7,330 nt of DNA from an uncultured Phaeodactylibacter sp. (GTDB lineage: Bacteria; Bacteroidota; Bacteroidia; Chitinophagales; Saprospiraceae): contig CAJXXJ010000178.1 in the NCBI GenBank assembly GCA_913062745.1, forward strand, positions 1-7,330. Reading direction: 5' to 3'. The notes beneath the pieces were generated by a model. The model made no database searches and was not told the DNA's origin. It saw only the letters and a list, made by a program, of their open reading frames with translations. This document shows, one piece after another, positions 1 through 7,330 of the stretch (its first letter is position 1; every line of letters begins with the position of its first letter). The translations under genes were made by a program, and so were the position numbers.

Positions 1-2844
1 CAGGTTGCGGTCGCCGTAGGCATTGTCTACCCGGCCGATGCTGACCCAGAACTTATGGCCCTGATGCAGGTACGGCAGCGGATAGGCTGCTTTCTGCCGG
101 GAGTACGGGTGCGCCCAATCATCCGCAGTAATGGTATGCAGGGCGTGCGGCGCATTGACCAGCACATTGTCCTTCTGATCGGCTTCGCCGCCGCGTGCTA
201 CCTCGTCAATTTCCTCGCGTATACTCAGCATCGCCTCGCAGAAGCGGTCGAGCTCGTCCTTGCTCTCGCTTTCCGTCGGCTCGATCATCACCGTATTCGG
301 TACTGGCCAGGAGAGCGTCGGTGCGTGGAAGCCATAGTCGATCAGGCGCTTGGCCACGTCCTCGGCGGTAGCTACTGCCTTGAACGGGCGCAGATCCACG
401 ATCAGCTCGTGGGCAGAGTGCCCCTTTTCGCCTACATACAGCACATTGTAAGCATCCTTCAGCCGCTCCTTGATGTAGTTGGCATTCAGGATGGAGATGC
501 GGGAGGCATCCGTCAACCCCTTTTTGCCCAGCAGCTTGATATAAGCGTAGGAAATCAGCAAAATGCTCGCACTGCCGTAGGGCGCTGCGGATACCGCGCT
601 GATGCCCTGCTCGCCGCCCATATCCACCAGCTTGTGCTTAGGCAGGAAAGGCTTCAGGCTTTCGTTCACGCAAATCGGGCCCATACCCGGGCCACCGCCA
701 CCGTGCGGTATAGCGAAGGTCTTATGCAGATTGAGGTGGCAGACGTCTGCGCCAATGATACCCGGGCTTGTCAGCCCAACCTGAGCGTTCATATTGGCAC
801 CATCCATGTATACTTTTCCTCCGTGTTGGTGGATGATTTCACAGATTTCTTTGATCTCCGTTTCAAACACGCCGTGGGTGGACGGGTAAGTGATCATCAG
901 CGAGGACAGCTCATTGCTGTGCTTTTCTGCTTTGGCGCGCAGGTCCTCCAGGTCGATATTGCCCTGCTCGTCACATTTGATGACTACTACCTTCATCCCT
1001 GCCATCACTGCGCTCGCCGGGTTGGTACCGTGAGCAGAGTCCGGAATCAGCGCCACTTTGCGGTGGTGGTCGCCGTTGGCTTCGTGGTAGGCGCGGATGG
1101 TCAGCAGCCCCGCGTACTCGCCCTGTGCGCCGGAGTTGGGCTGCAGGGAGCAGGCTGCAAAGCCGGTGATGTCGCTCAGCCAGGCTTCCAGCTCTTCAAA
1201 AATCTGGAAGTAGCCCTCCGCCTGATCTACCGGGGCAAAGGGGTGCAGGTTAGCAAATTCCGGCCAGCTGACCGGGATCAGCTCGGTAGCGGCGTTGAGC
1301 TTCATGGTGCAGCTGCCCAGCGGAATCATGGAGTGGACCAGCGAAAGGTCCTTGTTCTCCAGCTCCTTCAGGTAGCGCATCATATTGGTCTCTGTGTGGT
1401 AGGTATTGAATTTCGGGTGCGTCAGGTAGTCGCTGTCACGCTGCAGGCCCTCGGGTGCCATCAGGCCGTCCTGAGCAGCAGTTGGCTCAAAAGCCGCTTG
1501 CTTGCCGCTTGCTTTCGCAAAAATGCCCAGCAGGCGCTCTACTTCTGCGAGGTTGACGGTTTCATCCAGGCTGATCTGAATGCCGCCCTCTTCCGGATAG
1601 AAGAAATTGGTCTCCTGCGCCAGTGCTTCCGCCCTGATTTTTTCGGCAGTAGCCGCATCTACCTTGAGGTGCAGGGTGTCAAAGTAATGCGCATTCTGCT
1701 GCTCGTAGCCCAGCGCCTGTAGATTGTGGTCCAGGATTTTAGTCAGCTCGTGCATCCGGGTAGCGATGGCGCGGATGCCGTCCGGACCGTGGTAGACCGC
1801 ATACATGCTCGCCATGACCGCCAGCAGGGCTTGCGCGGTACAGATATTGGAAGTGGCCTTTTCCCGGCGGATGTGCTGCTCACGCGTCTGCAGCGCCATC
1901 CGGAAAGCTTTATTGCCGTGCACATCCACAGATACACCGATGATACGGCCCGGGATATTGCGCTTGAAGTCCTCTTTGGTGGCAAAGAAAGCAGCGTGCG
2001 GCCCCCCGTAGCCCATCGGTACGCCGAAGCGCTGTGTATTGCCGACTACCGCGTCCGCGCCCCATTCGCCCGGAGGCGTCAGTAGTGCGAGGCTGAGGAT
2101 ATCGGCAGCTACCGTTACGTAGATTTCCGCATCGTTTGCTTTTTGCGTAAGCGCCCGGTAATCTTCCACCTTACCGCTGCGGCCCGGGTACTGCAGCAGC
2201 ATACCGAATACCCGGCCGGTCAACTCAAAATCCGCTGCAGGCTGTACCTTCACCTCAATATCGAGCGGTTGCGCCCGCGTCAGGAGCAGGTCAATCGTTT
2301 GCGGCAGTACCGCATCGGATACCAGGAAAACATTTTTCGCCTCCCCCTTATTGCGCTTGTTTTTGATGCCGTAGAACATGCTCATCGCTTCCGCAGCAGC
2401 AGTAGCCTCGTCGAGCAGGGAAGCATTGGCGATGGGCAGGCCCGTCAGGTCGCTCACCATCGTCTGGAAGTTCAGGAGCGCTTCGAGCCGCCCCTGGCTG
2501 ATTTCTGCCTGGTAGGGCGTATACTGCGTGTACCAACCCGGATTTTGGAATACATTGCGCAGGATCACCGAAGGCGTGATCGTGCCGCTGTAGCCCATGC
2601 CGATGTACGATTTGTACACTTTATTTTTGGCAGCGGTCTGCTTCAGCTCCTGCAGAAAGTCATATTCCGTCATTGCTTCCGGTACATTCAGCTCCCGTTG
2701 CATGCGGATGCTGTGCGGCACCGTTTCATCAATGAGTTGATCAAGGCTGCTGACGCCGATCAGATGGAGCATGTCCTGAAGCGCTTCCTCAGATATGCCG
2801 TTATGTCGCTTTACGAAAGTATCGAATGATGCGGTCTTATTCAT
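1..2844 (-). CDS. gcvP: Glycine dehydrogenase (aminomethyl-transferring), glycine cleavage system P-protein, C-terminus cut by left edge
   Basis: PLP enzyme that decarboxylates glycine and passes the aminomethyl group to the lipoyl arm of H-protein (GcvH); cytoplasmic, with GcvT and Lpd. Read on the minus strand from ATG at 2844 ([16 protein letters not shown]), the frame has no stop over 948 codons. Visible family signatures: [12 protein letters not shown] at residue 101 followed by [19 protein letters not shown] at 332-338; LGSCTMKLN at 509-517; [16 protein letters not shown], then HLNLHKTF with the PLP-binding lysine at K708 (codon at 721-723), then the glycine-rich GGGGPGMGP loop. The last readable residues are [12 protein letters not shown], which in E. 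coli GcvP lie about 11 residues from the end, so the gene is almost complete. It is the fused single-chain form (about 960 aa), not the split gcvPA/gcvPB form. No gcvT or gcvH lies in the window. The start is supported by the N-terminal match and by a promoter-like box about 40 bases upstream. Confidence 0.97.
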   Translation of the reverse strand, partial: MNKTASFDTFVKRHNGISEEALQDMLHLIGVSSLDQLIDETVPHSIRMQRELNVPEAMTEYDFLQELKQTAAKNKVYKSYIGMGYSGTITPSVILRNVFQNPGWYTQYTPYQAEISQGRLEALLNFQTMVSDLTGLPIANASLLDEATAAAEAMSMFYGIKNKRNKGEAKNVFLVSDAVLPQTIDLLLTRAQPLDIEVKVQPAADFELTGRVFGMLLQYPGRSGKVEDYRALTQKANDAEIYVTVAADILSLALLTPPGEWGADAVVGNTQRFGVPMGYGGPHAAFFATKEDFKRNIPGRIIGVSVDVHGNKAFRMALQTREQHIRREKATSNICTAQALLAVMASMYAVYHGPDGIRAIATRMHELTKILDHNLQALGYEQQNAHYFDTLHLKVDAATAEKIRAEALAQETNFFYPEEGGIQISLDETVNLAEVERLLGIFAKASGKQAAFEPTAAQDGLMAPEGLQRDSDYLTHPKFNTYHTETNMMRYLKELENKDLSLVHSMIPLGSCTMKLNAATELIPVSWPEFANLHPFAPVDQAEGYFQIFEELEAWLSDITGFAACSLQPNSGAQGEYAGLLTIRAYHEANGDHHRKVALIPDSAHGTNPASAVMAGMKVVVIKCDEQGNIDLEDLRAKAEKHSNELSSLMITYPSTHGVFETEIKEICEIIHQHGGKVYMDGANMNAQVGLTSPGIIGADVCHLNLHKTFAIPHGGGGPGMGPICVNESLKPFLPKHKLVDMGGEQGISAVSAAPYGSASILLISYAYIKLLGKKGLTDASRISILNANYIKERLKDAYNVLYVGEKGHSAHELIVDLRPFKAVATAEDVAKRLIDYGFHAPTLSWPVPNTVMIEPTESESKDELDRFCEAMLSIREEIDEVARGGEADQKDNVLVNAPHALHTITADDWAHPYSRQKAAYPLPYLHQGHKFWVSIGRVDNAYGDRNL

Positions 2845-2882
2845 CGCGGTCTACGTTCTGTGGTTGGTTAGGAATTTGCCTG

Positions 2883-2915
2883 CAAAGGTATGATTAAATT
2901 TTGGTGCTGTAACAA
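2883..2915 (-). promoter_or_regulatory. Candidate Bacteroidota-type promoter for gcvP
   Basis: On the minus strand, TACCTTTG at 2890-2883 matches the Bacteroidota -7 consensus TAnnTTTG exactly. TTG at 2915-2913, 22 bases upstream, can serve as the -33 element. Transcription would start near 2876, giving an untranslated leader of roughly 30 bases with no Shine-Dalgarno sequence. That leader is too short to hold a glycine riboswitch. The -7 match and its position are seen directly; promoter activity is inferred. Confidence 0.55.
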
Positions 2916-2946
2916 CGGCCTGCCAGATCTGGTTGGTGAAAACAGG

Positions 2947-2966
2947 CATAAAATGACAGTTTTATG
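2947..2966. promoter_or_regulatory. Inverted repeat, possible operator between divergent promoters
   Basis: CATAAAA (2947-2953) and TTTTATG (2960-2966) form a perfect 7-bp inverted repeat around the 6-base spacer TGACAG. This 20-bp dyad lies about 30 bases upstream of the -33 element proposed for gcvP, and well upstream of the protease start. The size and symmetry suit a dimeric regulator. I do not recognise the motif as any known operator, and an AT-rich dyad of this size can occur by chance. Confidence 0.3.
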
Positions 2967-3083
2967 TCGCAGTGGGCAGACGGGGGCTTCAGCCCGGCAT
3001 TGGCCGTGTATTTTGCCTTTCGGCGAAAGCCGCCCGCCCGACAGGAAAGCAATTTGCAGCAAGGCATTTGGGAAATAAACTTT

Positions 3084-3111
3084 TTTGCGGGGCTGACATT
3101 ACCTAATTTTA
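3084..3111 (+). promoter_or_regulatory. Weak promoter candidate for the M4 protease gene
   Basis: TTTG at 3084-3087 (end of a T run) and TAATTTTA at 3104-3111 are separated by 16 bases. The second element departs from the Bacteroidota TAnnTTTG consensus at its last base, and the spacing is at the short end. It would give a leader of about 30 bases before ATG 3148, comparable to the gcvP leader. It is offered as the best candidate in the region, not a firm call. Confidence 0.25.
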
Positions 3112-3147
3112 TGTCCGAACATCAAATTATCAAATCCACGGAATAGT

Positions 3148-6100
3148 ATGATCAAGCGACTGGCCCTTCTGACTGCACTGACCATTGGTTTGCTGGCAGT
3201 ACTTGCTTTTCAGCCTAACCCACAGCCGGCTACTTCCGGCAAGGCAGCTCTTTTTCAACGCGTAGACAACGACCCGGACTGGCTGGAGCCCCGGGCAGGC
3301 ATAAAACTTTCAGCGCAGGAAGTACTGCAGCAATCCCGGCAGGAGCTTCAGTTGACGGCTGAGGATGAGTGGCGGCTTTTACGCAAAAAAGACGACGAGC
3401 TGGGCTTTACCCACTACCGCTACCGGCAATACCGCCGGGGCATCCCGATAGAAGCCGCTACGCTGCTGCTGCACGAGCGCAATGGCGTGCTGGAAAGCCT
3501 GAACGGCAAATGGGTGCGAGGCGAGGATCAGGCAGCTACTCAGGCAGCTTTCACCGCGGAAGCGGCCATCGGGCGGGCACTGCAGCTATTCCCGGCGGAG
3601 CGCTACCTCTGGGAAGATGCCGGAGCTGAAGCCATGCTGCGCCGCGTGGAGGGCAACCCCAAAGCGACTTTCTACCCACAGCCGGAACTGGTGTTGGTGG
3701 ACCCCAGTCTGGAGCAGCGGGCAGAACGCCTGCAGCTGGCCTACCGCATGGAAATTGCCGCCTCTTCTCCCCTGCTGCAAAAGATGGTTTACATCGATGC
3801 CCAAACCGGCGAATTGCTGCTGGCGCTGGAGCAACTGCACGACCACAATAAGCCGGGGGTAGCCAATACGGTGTACAGCGGGCAGCGGGATATCGTGGCA
3901 GACTCTCTGGCGCCGGACCGTTACCGGCTGCGGGAGACCACCCGCGGGCAGGGCATTGAGACCTACCACATGAACCGCTCTACCAATTATGATGCCGCTT
4001 CCGACTTCATCGATAACGATAACTTCTGGAATGCGGAAGACGGCCCGCAGAACGGAGAGGGGACCGATGCGCACTGGGGAGCCGAGATGACCTTCGACTA
4101 CTTTATGGAGCGCCATAACTACGAAGGTATTGACGGCAACGGAATGCCTCTTATCGGTTATGTGAACTACGACATTAATTACAATAATGCGTTCTGGAAC
4201 GGCCGCTGGGCGACCTACGGCGATGGAGATGGCTCCCTGTTTATTTCGCTGACCTCCCCGGATGTGGTAGCCCACGAATTTGTGCACGGCGTCACCGACA
4301 AGACTGCCGACCTGATCTACCGCAACGAAAGCGGTGCCCTCAATGAATCCTTCAGCGACATCTTCGGCGCGCTGGTGGAGTTCTATGCCACCCCGGAAGT
4401 AGCAGACTGGTACATCGGAGAAGATTTTACCGTAAATGATGACAACGGTATCCGCAGTATGGACAACCCGAATACAGAGAACGACCCGGACACCTACCGT
4501 GGGGACTTCTGGTTTACGGGCGCGGGCAATAACGGCGGCGTGCATACCAACAGCGGGGTGCAGAACTTTTGGTTTTACCTGCTGACGGAAGGCGGTAGCG
4601 GTACCAACGATAACGGAGATGCATACGCTGTGCCTGGCATAGGCCTGGAAGAAGCCGCGCAGATCGCTTTCCGCAACCTGCACTTTTATTTGGCGGAAGC
4701 CTCTCAGTACAAGGATGCCCGGCAAGGGGCGCTGCGGGCGGCCCGTGACTTGTACGGAGCGTGTTCTACGGAGCTGGCGCAGGCCACCAACGCCTGGCAC
4801 GCGGTAGGCGTTGGCGAGCGCTTCCCTCACTTCGACCTGCGCCCGGCGGCACTGAACTATCCTAATGAAATTTCCTGCGGTTTCCCGGAGGACGGGCGGA
4901 TTGAGGCGACTTTTGAATTCCGCAGCTGTGTCAGCAGCCTCGCTGCCGGCAAGCACATCCCTATCGCTTTTCAGATAGACGGCGGAGAAATTGTGCGCGA
5001 CACTTTCGTGCTGAGCCAGGAATTGTCCCACGAAGGCCTGCTGACCGTCCAATTCAATAAAGCGGCGGCGGCGCTGGCGGAGCCTGGCCGGCATCAGTTG
5101 CAGGTATGGACGGCACTGGAAGTCGACAATATCCCGGAAAACAATATCCTGAGTGTCACGATTGACAATATCCGGGAGCAAAACGTCGACCTTTCCCTGC
5201 AGGCCCTGCATCAGCCGTCAACCGGCTGTTTCCTCGGGCAGCCGGCTATTGAGGTGGAAATCGGCTTTTTCGGCTGCGACAGCTTGCCCGCCGGCGCACC
5301 ACTGACAGCGAGCCTGCTGTTCAACGGAGAAACGGTTACGGAAACACTTCAGACGCCGCGCACCCTCTTCCGGGGGGATGCTTTCCGCCACACCTTTTCC
5401 GGAACGGTGGAAATACCGGAACAAACCGGCCTGGCAGCCGCTGCGTGGATATCATACGCACCGGATTCCCTAAACCGCAACGATACGCTGCGCAACCTGA
5501 TCATCCATCATCCGAAGCCGCTGCCTGCTTATGAGCGGCTGACTTTTGAGTCCGTGGAAGCCGTCAGCGACTCTTTCTACACGACGGTAGGTGTGCGCAA
5601 TCAGCTTTCGCTTTCTACGGAAGCCGGCAACGAAAGTAATACCGGCATGCGGATAGTGGGCAGCAACAGCCTGCAAGCCTTCGAACAGGGGCTGTACACC
5701 CCGCCGCCATCAGATGATATCTGGACGGCTAACCCGGACTACGTCAGCGAGCTGTGTTTCTGTGCCGACTTCAGCGCGGTAGCCGAGCCGAGCATGCTGT
5801 TCGATTTGCAACAAACGCTGTCGCCCGCCTTTATCCTGGAGCATACCATCACCAACCGCCGGATGAACGCCCTGCGGGTGCTGGTGGACGGAGCCGAAGT
5901 AGCGGGCCCTTTCCTGCCGGCTCTCAATACGGTGAACCCCTGGCAGTCGATCGGTATCCGACTGGATGAGTACGGTGGGCAGCAGGTGCAAATCTGCCTG
6001 CAGGCCACGGTGGGCCTCAGCCCGGAAAATGACCCGCTGTCCCTGGGAGATGTTGTGCACATCGATAATATCACGCTGGGCGATATCGCGCTTTCCAGTG

Positions 6101-6369
6101 AGGCAGTCACCGCAGCGGAGCAAAACATGGAGCTCTACCCCAACCCGGGGCGCGAACAGCTGCAACTGCGCTACGATAGCCCGGTGGCACAGGAGATAGC
6201 CGTTTCCATTCTCGGCCTGAGTGGCCAGCCACTGCGGCAGCTGCGCTATCAGGCGCTCCCGGGAGGCAATAACTTTGCGCTGCCAGTGGTGGAATTGCCG
6301 GCCGGAGTGTATACCGTAGTGCTGCGGTCGGAAGCAGGGCTGATAGCCCGGCGCTGGGTGAAAATGTAG
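3148..6369 (+). CDS. Secreted M4 (thermolysin-like) zinc metalloprotease with T9SS type A sorting domain
   Basis: Extracellular endopeptidase of 1073 residues. Residues 1-22 (MIKRLALLTALTIGLLAVLA) form a signal peptide. Residues about 41-125 match the FTP propeptide domain (HYRYRQYRRGIPIEA), and about 130-232 resemble PepSY (MVYIDAQTGELLLAL). The M4 catalytic unit covers about 235-555: YNNAFWNG at 345-352, YGDGDG at 357-362, HEFVH with H376, E377 and H380, GALNES with third zinc ligand E400 and D404, and GGVHTNSG with catalytic H466. H380-E400-D404 spacing equals thermolysin H146-E166-D170, so the site appears intact. Then come two beta-sandwich repeats (about 560-685 and 686-785), each with a Cys pair (C577/C594, C694/C710), a MAM/jelly-roll-like segment (about 793-979, ending HIDNITLGD), and a T9SS sorting domain from about 990 (LYPNPGREQLQLRY, ending RRWVKM). 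No Shine-Dalgarno sequence is seen; ATG 3148 is chosen because the signal peptide begins there. It is monocistronic, followed by a terminator. Confidence 0.95.
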   Translation: MIKRLALLTALTIGLLAVLAFQPNPQPATSGKAALFQRVDNDPDWLEPRAGIKLSAQEVLQQSRQELQLTAEDEWRLLRKKDDELGFTHYRYRQYRRGIPIEAATLLLHERNGVLESLNGKWVRGEDQAATQAAFTAEAAIGRALQLFPAERYLWEDAGAEAMLRRVEGNPKATFYPQPELVLVDPSLEQRAERLQLAYRMEIAASSPLLQKMVYIDAQTGELLLALEQLHDHNKPGVANTVYSGQRDIVADSLAPDRYRLRETTRGQGIETYHMNRSTNYDAASDFIDNDNFWNAEDGPQNGEGTDAHWGAEMTFDYFMERHNYEGIDGNGMPLIGYVNYDINYNNAFWNGRWATYGDGDGSLFISLTSPDVVAHEFVHGVTDKTADLIYRNESGALNESFSDIFGALVEFYATPEVADWYIGEDFTVNDDNGIRSMDNPNTENDPDTYRGDFWFTGAGNNGGVHTNSGVQNFWFYLLTEGGSGTNDNGDAYAVPGIGLEEAAQIAFRNLHFYLAEASQYKDARQGALRAARDLYGACSTELAQATNAWHAVGVGERFPHFDLRPAALNYPNEISCGFPEDGRIEATFEFRSCVSSLAAGKHIPIAFQIDGGEIVRDTFVLSQELSHEGLLTVQFNKAAAALAEPGRHQLQVWTALEVDNIPENNILSVTIDNIREQNVDLSLQALHQPSTGCFLGQPAIEVEIGFFGCDSLPAGAPLTASLLFNGETVTETLQTPRTLFRGDAFRHTFSGTVEIPEQTGLAAAAWISYAPDSLNRNDTLRNLIIHHPKPLPAYERLTFESVEAVSDSFYTTVGVRNQLSLSTEAGNESNTGMRIVGSNSLQAFEQGLYTPPPSDDIWTANPDYVSELCFCADFSAVAEPSMLFDLQQTLSPAFILEHTITNRRMNALRVLVDGAEVAGPFLPALNTVNPWQSIGIRLDEYGGQQVQICLQATVGLSPENDPLSLGDVVHIDNITLGDIALSSEAVTAAEQNMELYPNPGREQLQLRYDSPVAQEIAVSILGLSGQPLRQLRYQALPGGNNFALPVVELPAGVYTVVLRSEAGLIARRWVKM

Positions 6370-6375
6370 CAGGGG

Positions 6376-6411
6376 CCGGGGGCGCATTGGAGAGGTGCGC
6401 CCCCGGTTTTT
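6376..6411 (+). terminator. Intrinsic terminator of the M4 protease gene
   Basis: A perfect 11-bp GC-rich stem, CCGGGGGCGCA (6376-6386) with TGCGCCCCCGG (6396-6406), encloses a 9-base loop and is followed by five T residues (6407-6411). It begins 6 bases after the protease stop codon. The gene on the right is convergent and ends at 6429. Read on the minus strand the same hairpin is followed by CCCCTGCTAC, not a T tract, so it looks efficient only for the plus strand. Confidence 0.92.
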
Positions 6412-6428
6412 GGGTGTGGGAAGTGGTT

Positions 6429-7103
6429 TTACTCTACTACGTAGAAGCAGTAGCCGCCAAAATCATGAAACCTTTGCTGCGGGCGCTGCAGCATCCAATC
6501 ATTGTAATGGGGATCAGGGCTGGCAGACAAAAAACCGATGTTATTTTCTGCACCTCCATTCAACTCCACATTGGTATTAGAAAGTTTTCGAGGGCAGCGA
6601 CCAGGGAAGTCTTGGTCATCGTCAATACCCTGCGCTGAAAACTGAGTGAAATAATATAGCCCCGGCTGTTGAGGAATTAGTTTGAATTCAAGAGAATACT
6701 GACCATCCTGATAAAGGTACTCACCGAGTAAACCAATTGACCCTGACCCATAATCAAATCGGTAGTAGTCATATTGTACAGGAATAATATATTGAAAATC
6801 AGCCAGACCATCCTGTACAAAACTGGAGCCGACCTCATCAATCTTATCCATTCGCGTAGTTGGAAAGAACCGCCAGTTCTCCAGCTTATAAAACGCTTCT
6901 GTCTGCCGCTCGTATACTTCGTCGCTAAACACAGAAGAAATGTGGATCGTGTCCCCTATCCGGAAGGTGTCCCTCGCCGGGCTCAGCGTAGCCGGGATAA
7001 CGAACTGATAGGCACCGCCGAAGTCGGCATCGCGGCATTCTTTGCGGGGACAGCCCCAGCAGAGGAGCAGGATGAAAGGGAGTAAAATGATTAAATATCT
7101 CAT
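6429..7103 (-). CDS. Exported protein of unknown function, probable lipoprotein
   Basis: I do not recognise a named family. The protein has 224 residues if started at ATG 7103. It opens with MRYLIILLPFILLLCWGC: a charged residue, a hydrophobic stretch, then C15 and C18. This resembles a lipoprotein signal peptide, although neither cysteine has a textbook lipobox. The rest is hydrophilic and rich in aromatic residues (FYKLENWRFFPTTR, YDYYRFDYGSG, GLYYFTQFSAQG), suggesting a compact beta-rich periplasmic or surface domain. Cysteines near the start (C23) and the end (GRCPRK, GYCFYVVE) could form disulfides. An in-frame ATG at 7127 would add eight residues, but that codon lies in the stem and loop of a terminator-like hairpin and would place MPPTFLLL before the charged n-region, so 7103 is preferred. 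GC is about 41% over 6661-6840, against 57% in 4261-4320 and 63% in 661-720. Confidence 0.8.
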   Translation of the reverse strand: MRYLIILLPFILLLCWGCPRKECRDADFGGAYQFVIPATLSPARDTFRIGDTIHISSVFSDEVYERQTEAFYKLENWRFFPTTRMDKIDEVGSSFVQDGLADFQYIIPVQYDYYRFDYGSGSIGLLGEYLYQDGQYSLEFKLIPQQPGLYYFTQFSAQGIDDDQDFPGRCPRKLSNTNVELNGGAENNIGFLSASPDPHYNDWMLQRPQQRFHDFGGYCFYVVE

Positions 7104-7108
7104 AAGCA

Positions 7109-7139
7109 GAAGAAAAGTGGGCGGCAATCAATGCCGCCC
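7109..7139 (-). terminator. Terminator-like hairpin after the right-edge ORF, abutting the lipoprotein start
   Basis: The arms at 7119-7126 and 7132-7139 (GGGCGGCA / TGCCGCCC) form a perfect 8-bp stem with a 5-base loop. Read on the minus strand it starts 8 bases after the TAA of the right-edge ORF and is followed by ACTTTTCTTCT (7118-7108), a pyrimidine-rich and imperfect U tract. On the plus strand it is followed by GTTATTTTTT, so it may work in both directions. Its left arm ends only about 15 bases before ATG 7103 of the next minus-strand gene. Confidence 0.7.
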
Positions 7140-7147
7140 GTTATTTT

Positions 7148-7330
7148 TTAATAGCTGTTAAAAAGTGCGTCGACATCGCCAACCGCGATCCCTGAGCCAG
7201 GCAACAAATCATTGATAATCCGCTGACGGTATACCTGGGGATCATCAGTCGCAGCATCTATACTCGGAACGGAGAGGTTTGGGCGTAATGCACAAACCCG
7301 ACGCACGAGTATATGCCGACACGAAGTCAT
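7148..7330 (-). CDS. C-terminal part of an unrecognised ORF entering from the right edge
   Basis: The minus-strand frame is open from the right edge to TAA at 7148-7150 and gives 61 codons including the stop, ending LLPGSGIAVGDVDALFNSY. The first codon at the edge happens to be ATG, but this is probably an internal codon of a longer gene, so the true start is unknown. The visible part is soluble-looking, with no membrane segment or motif that I recognise. Support for it being real: the frame stays open and its stop is followed directly by a terminator-like hairpin. Against: it is short, and no homology can be judged from this fragment. Confidence 0.5.
   Translation of the reverse strand: MTSCRHILVRRVCALRPNLSVPSIDAATDDPQVYRQRIINDLLPGSGIAVGDVDALFNSY

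Larger units (their letters stand above)
2845..3147. other. Divergent intergenic region between gcvP and the M4 protease gene
   Basis: A stretch of 303 bases separates the two divergent start codons. From left to right it holds the gcvP promoter candidate (2883-2915), an A/T-rich inverted repeat (2947-2966), a GC-rich patch with two small hairpins (GGGC/GCCC stem at 2984-2995; CTTTC/GAAAG stem at 3017-3029), and an AT-rich stretch with a weak promoter candidate for the protease (3084-3111). Short ORFs of about 60 codons are open here on both strands, but they overlap one another, have no recognisable protein features and are not called as genes. Confidence 0.8.

Noticed and set aside
55..2829. 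Long plus-strand ORFs (555, 119 and 228 codons) lying end to end across 55-2829
   Set aside because: They are in codon register with the antisense of gcvP, whose full set of P-protein motifs is on the minus strand. Absence of stops opposite a GC-rich conserved gene explains them; the translations show no recognisable protein features.
2845..2890. Glycine riboswitch upstream of gcvP
   Set aside because: The leader from the candidate promoter to ATG is only about 30 bases, and no paired glycine-aptamer structure is visible; such an aptamer needs about 100 bases or more.
2873..3064. Similar short words AATTTGCCTGCAAAGG (2873-2888) and AATTTGCAGCAAGG (3051-3064)
   Set aside because: The match is imperfect and needs a two-base gap and one further base change; it is too short to call a repeat or attachment site.
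2868..3146. Small overlapping ORFs of 60-64 codons on both strands of the intergenic region
   Set aside because: They overlap one another and the promoter candidates, have no start context or recognisable protein features, and their length is expected by chance in this composition.
3586..5211. A 541-codon minus-strand ORF opposite the protease gene
   Set aside because: It is codon-aligned antisense of the M4 protease coding region, with no signal, domain or promoter of its own. The plus strand carries the complete thermolysin catalytic motifs.
5710..6387. A 225-codon minus-strand ORF under the end of the protease gene
   Set aside because: It is a shadow of the sorting-domain region. It starts inside the loop-side end of the terminator stem, is rich in His/Arg/Gln as expected for antisense of GC-rich coding DNA, and shows no motif.

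Overview
The window looks like chromosomal DNA of a fairly GC-rich Bacteroidota. Three signals point there: a type A C-terminal sorting domain of the type IX secretion system (T9SS) on the large protease; a TAnnTTTG-type -7 box upstream of gcvP; and no Shine-Dalgarno sequence before the recognisable starts. A Saprospiria/Lewinella-like organism is plausible, but that is inference only.

Layout. (1) Positions 1-2844, minus strand: gcvP, the single-chain glycine dehydrogenase (P-protein) of the glycine cleavage system. It is open over 948 codons and runs off the left edge with only about ten C-terminal residues missing. (2) Positions 2845-3147: a divergent intergenic region with a good gcvP promoter candidate, a weaker promoter candidate for the protease, an A/T-rich inverted repeat that could be an operator, and short GC-rich hairpins. 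(3) Positions 3148-6369, plus strand: a secreted 1073-residue M4 (thermolysin-like) zinc metalloprotease with signal peptide, FTP and PepSY-like propeptide, complete catalytic site, two Cys-paired beta-sandwich repeats, a MAM/jelly-roll-like domain and a T9SS sorting domain. A strong intrinsic terminator follows at 6376-6411. (4) Positions 6429-7103, minus strand: a small exported protein of unknown function, probably a lipoprotein, clearly more AT-rich than its neighbours. (5) Positions 7109-7139: a perfect 8-bp hairpin that terminates the upstream minus-strand gene and sits just before the start of gene 4. (6) Positions 7148-7330, minus strand: the C-terminal end of an unrecognised ORF that enters from the right edge.

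The genes do not form one pathway. gcvP is cytoplasmic one-carbon/glycine metabolism, the protease is a secreted degradative enzyme, and the two right-hand ORFs are of unknown role. I see no mobile element, CRISPR array, tRNA or rRNA, and no convincing novel multi-gene system. The points most worth checking are the extracellular architecture of the protease, the terminator wedged against the lipoprotein start, and the inverted repeat between the divergent genes.
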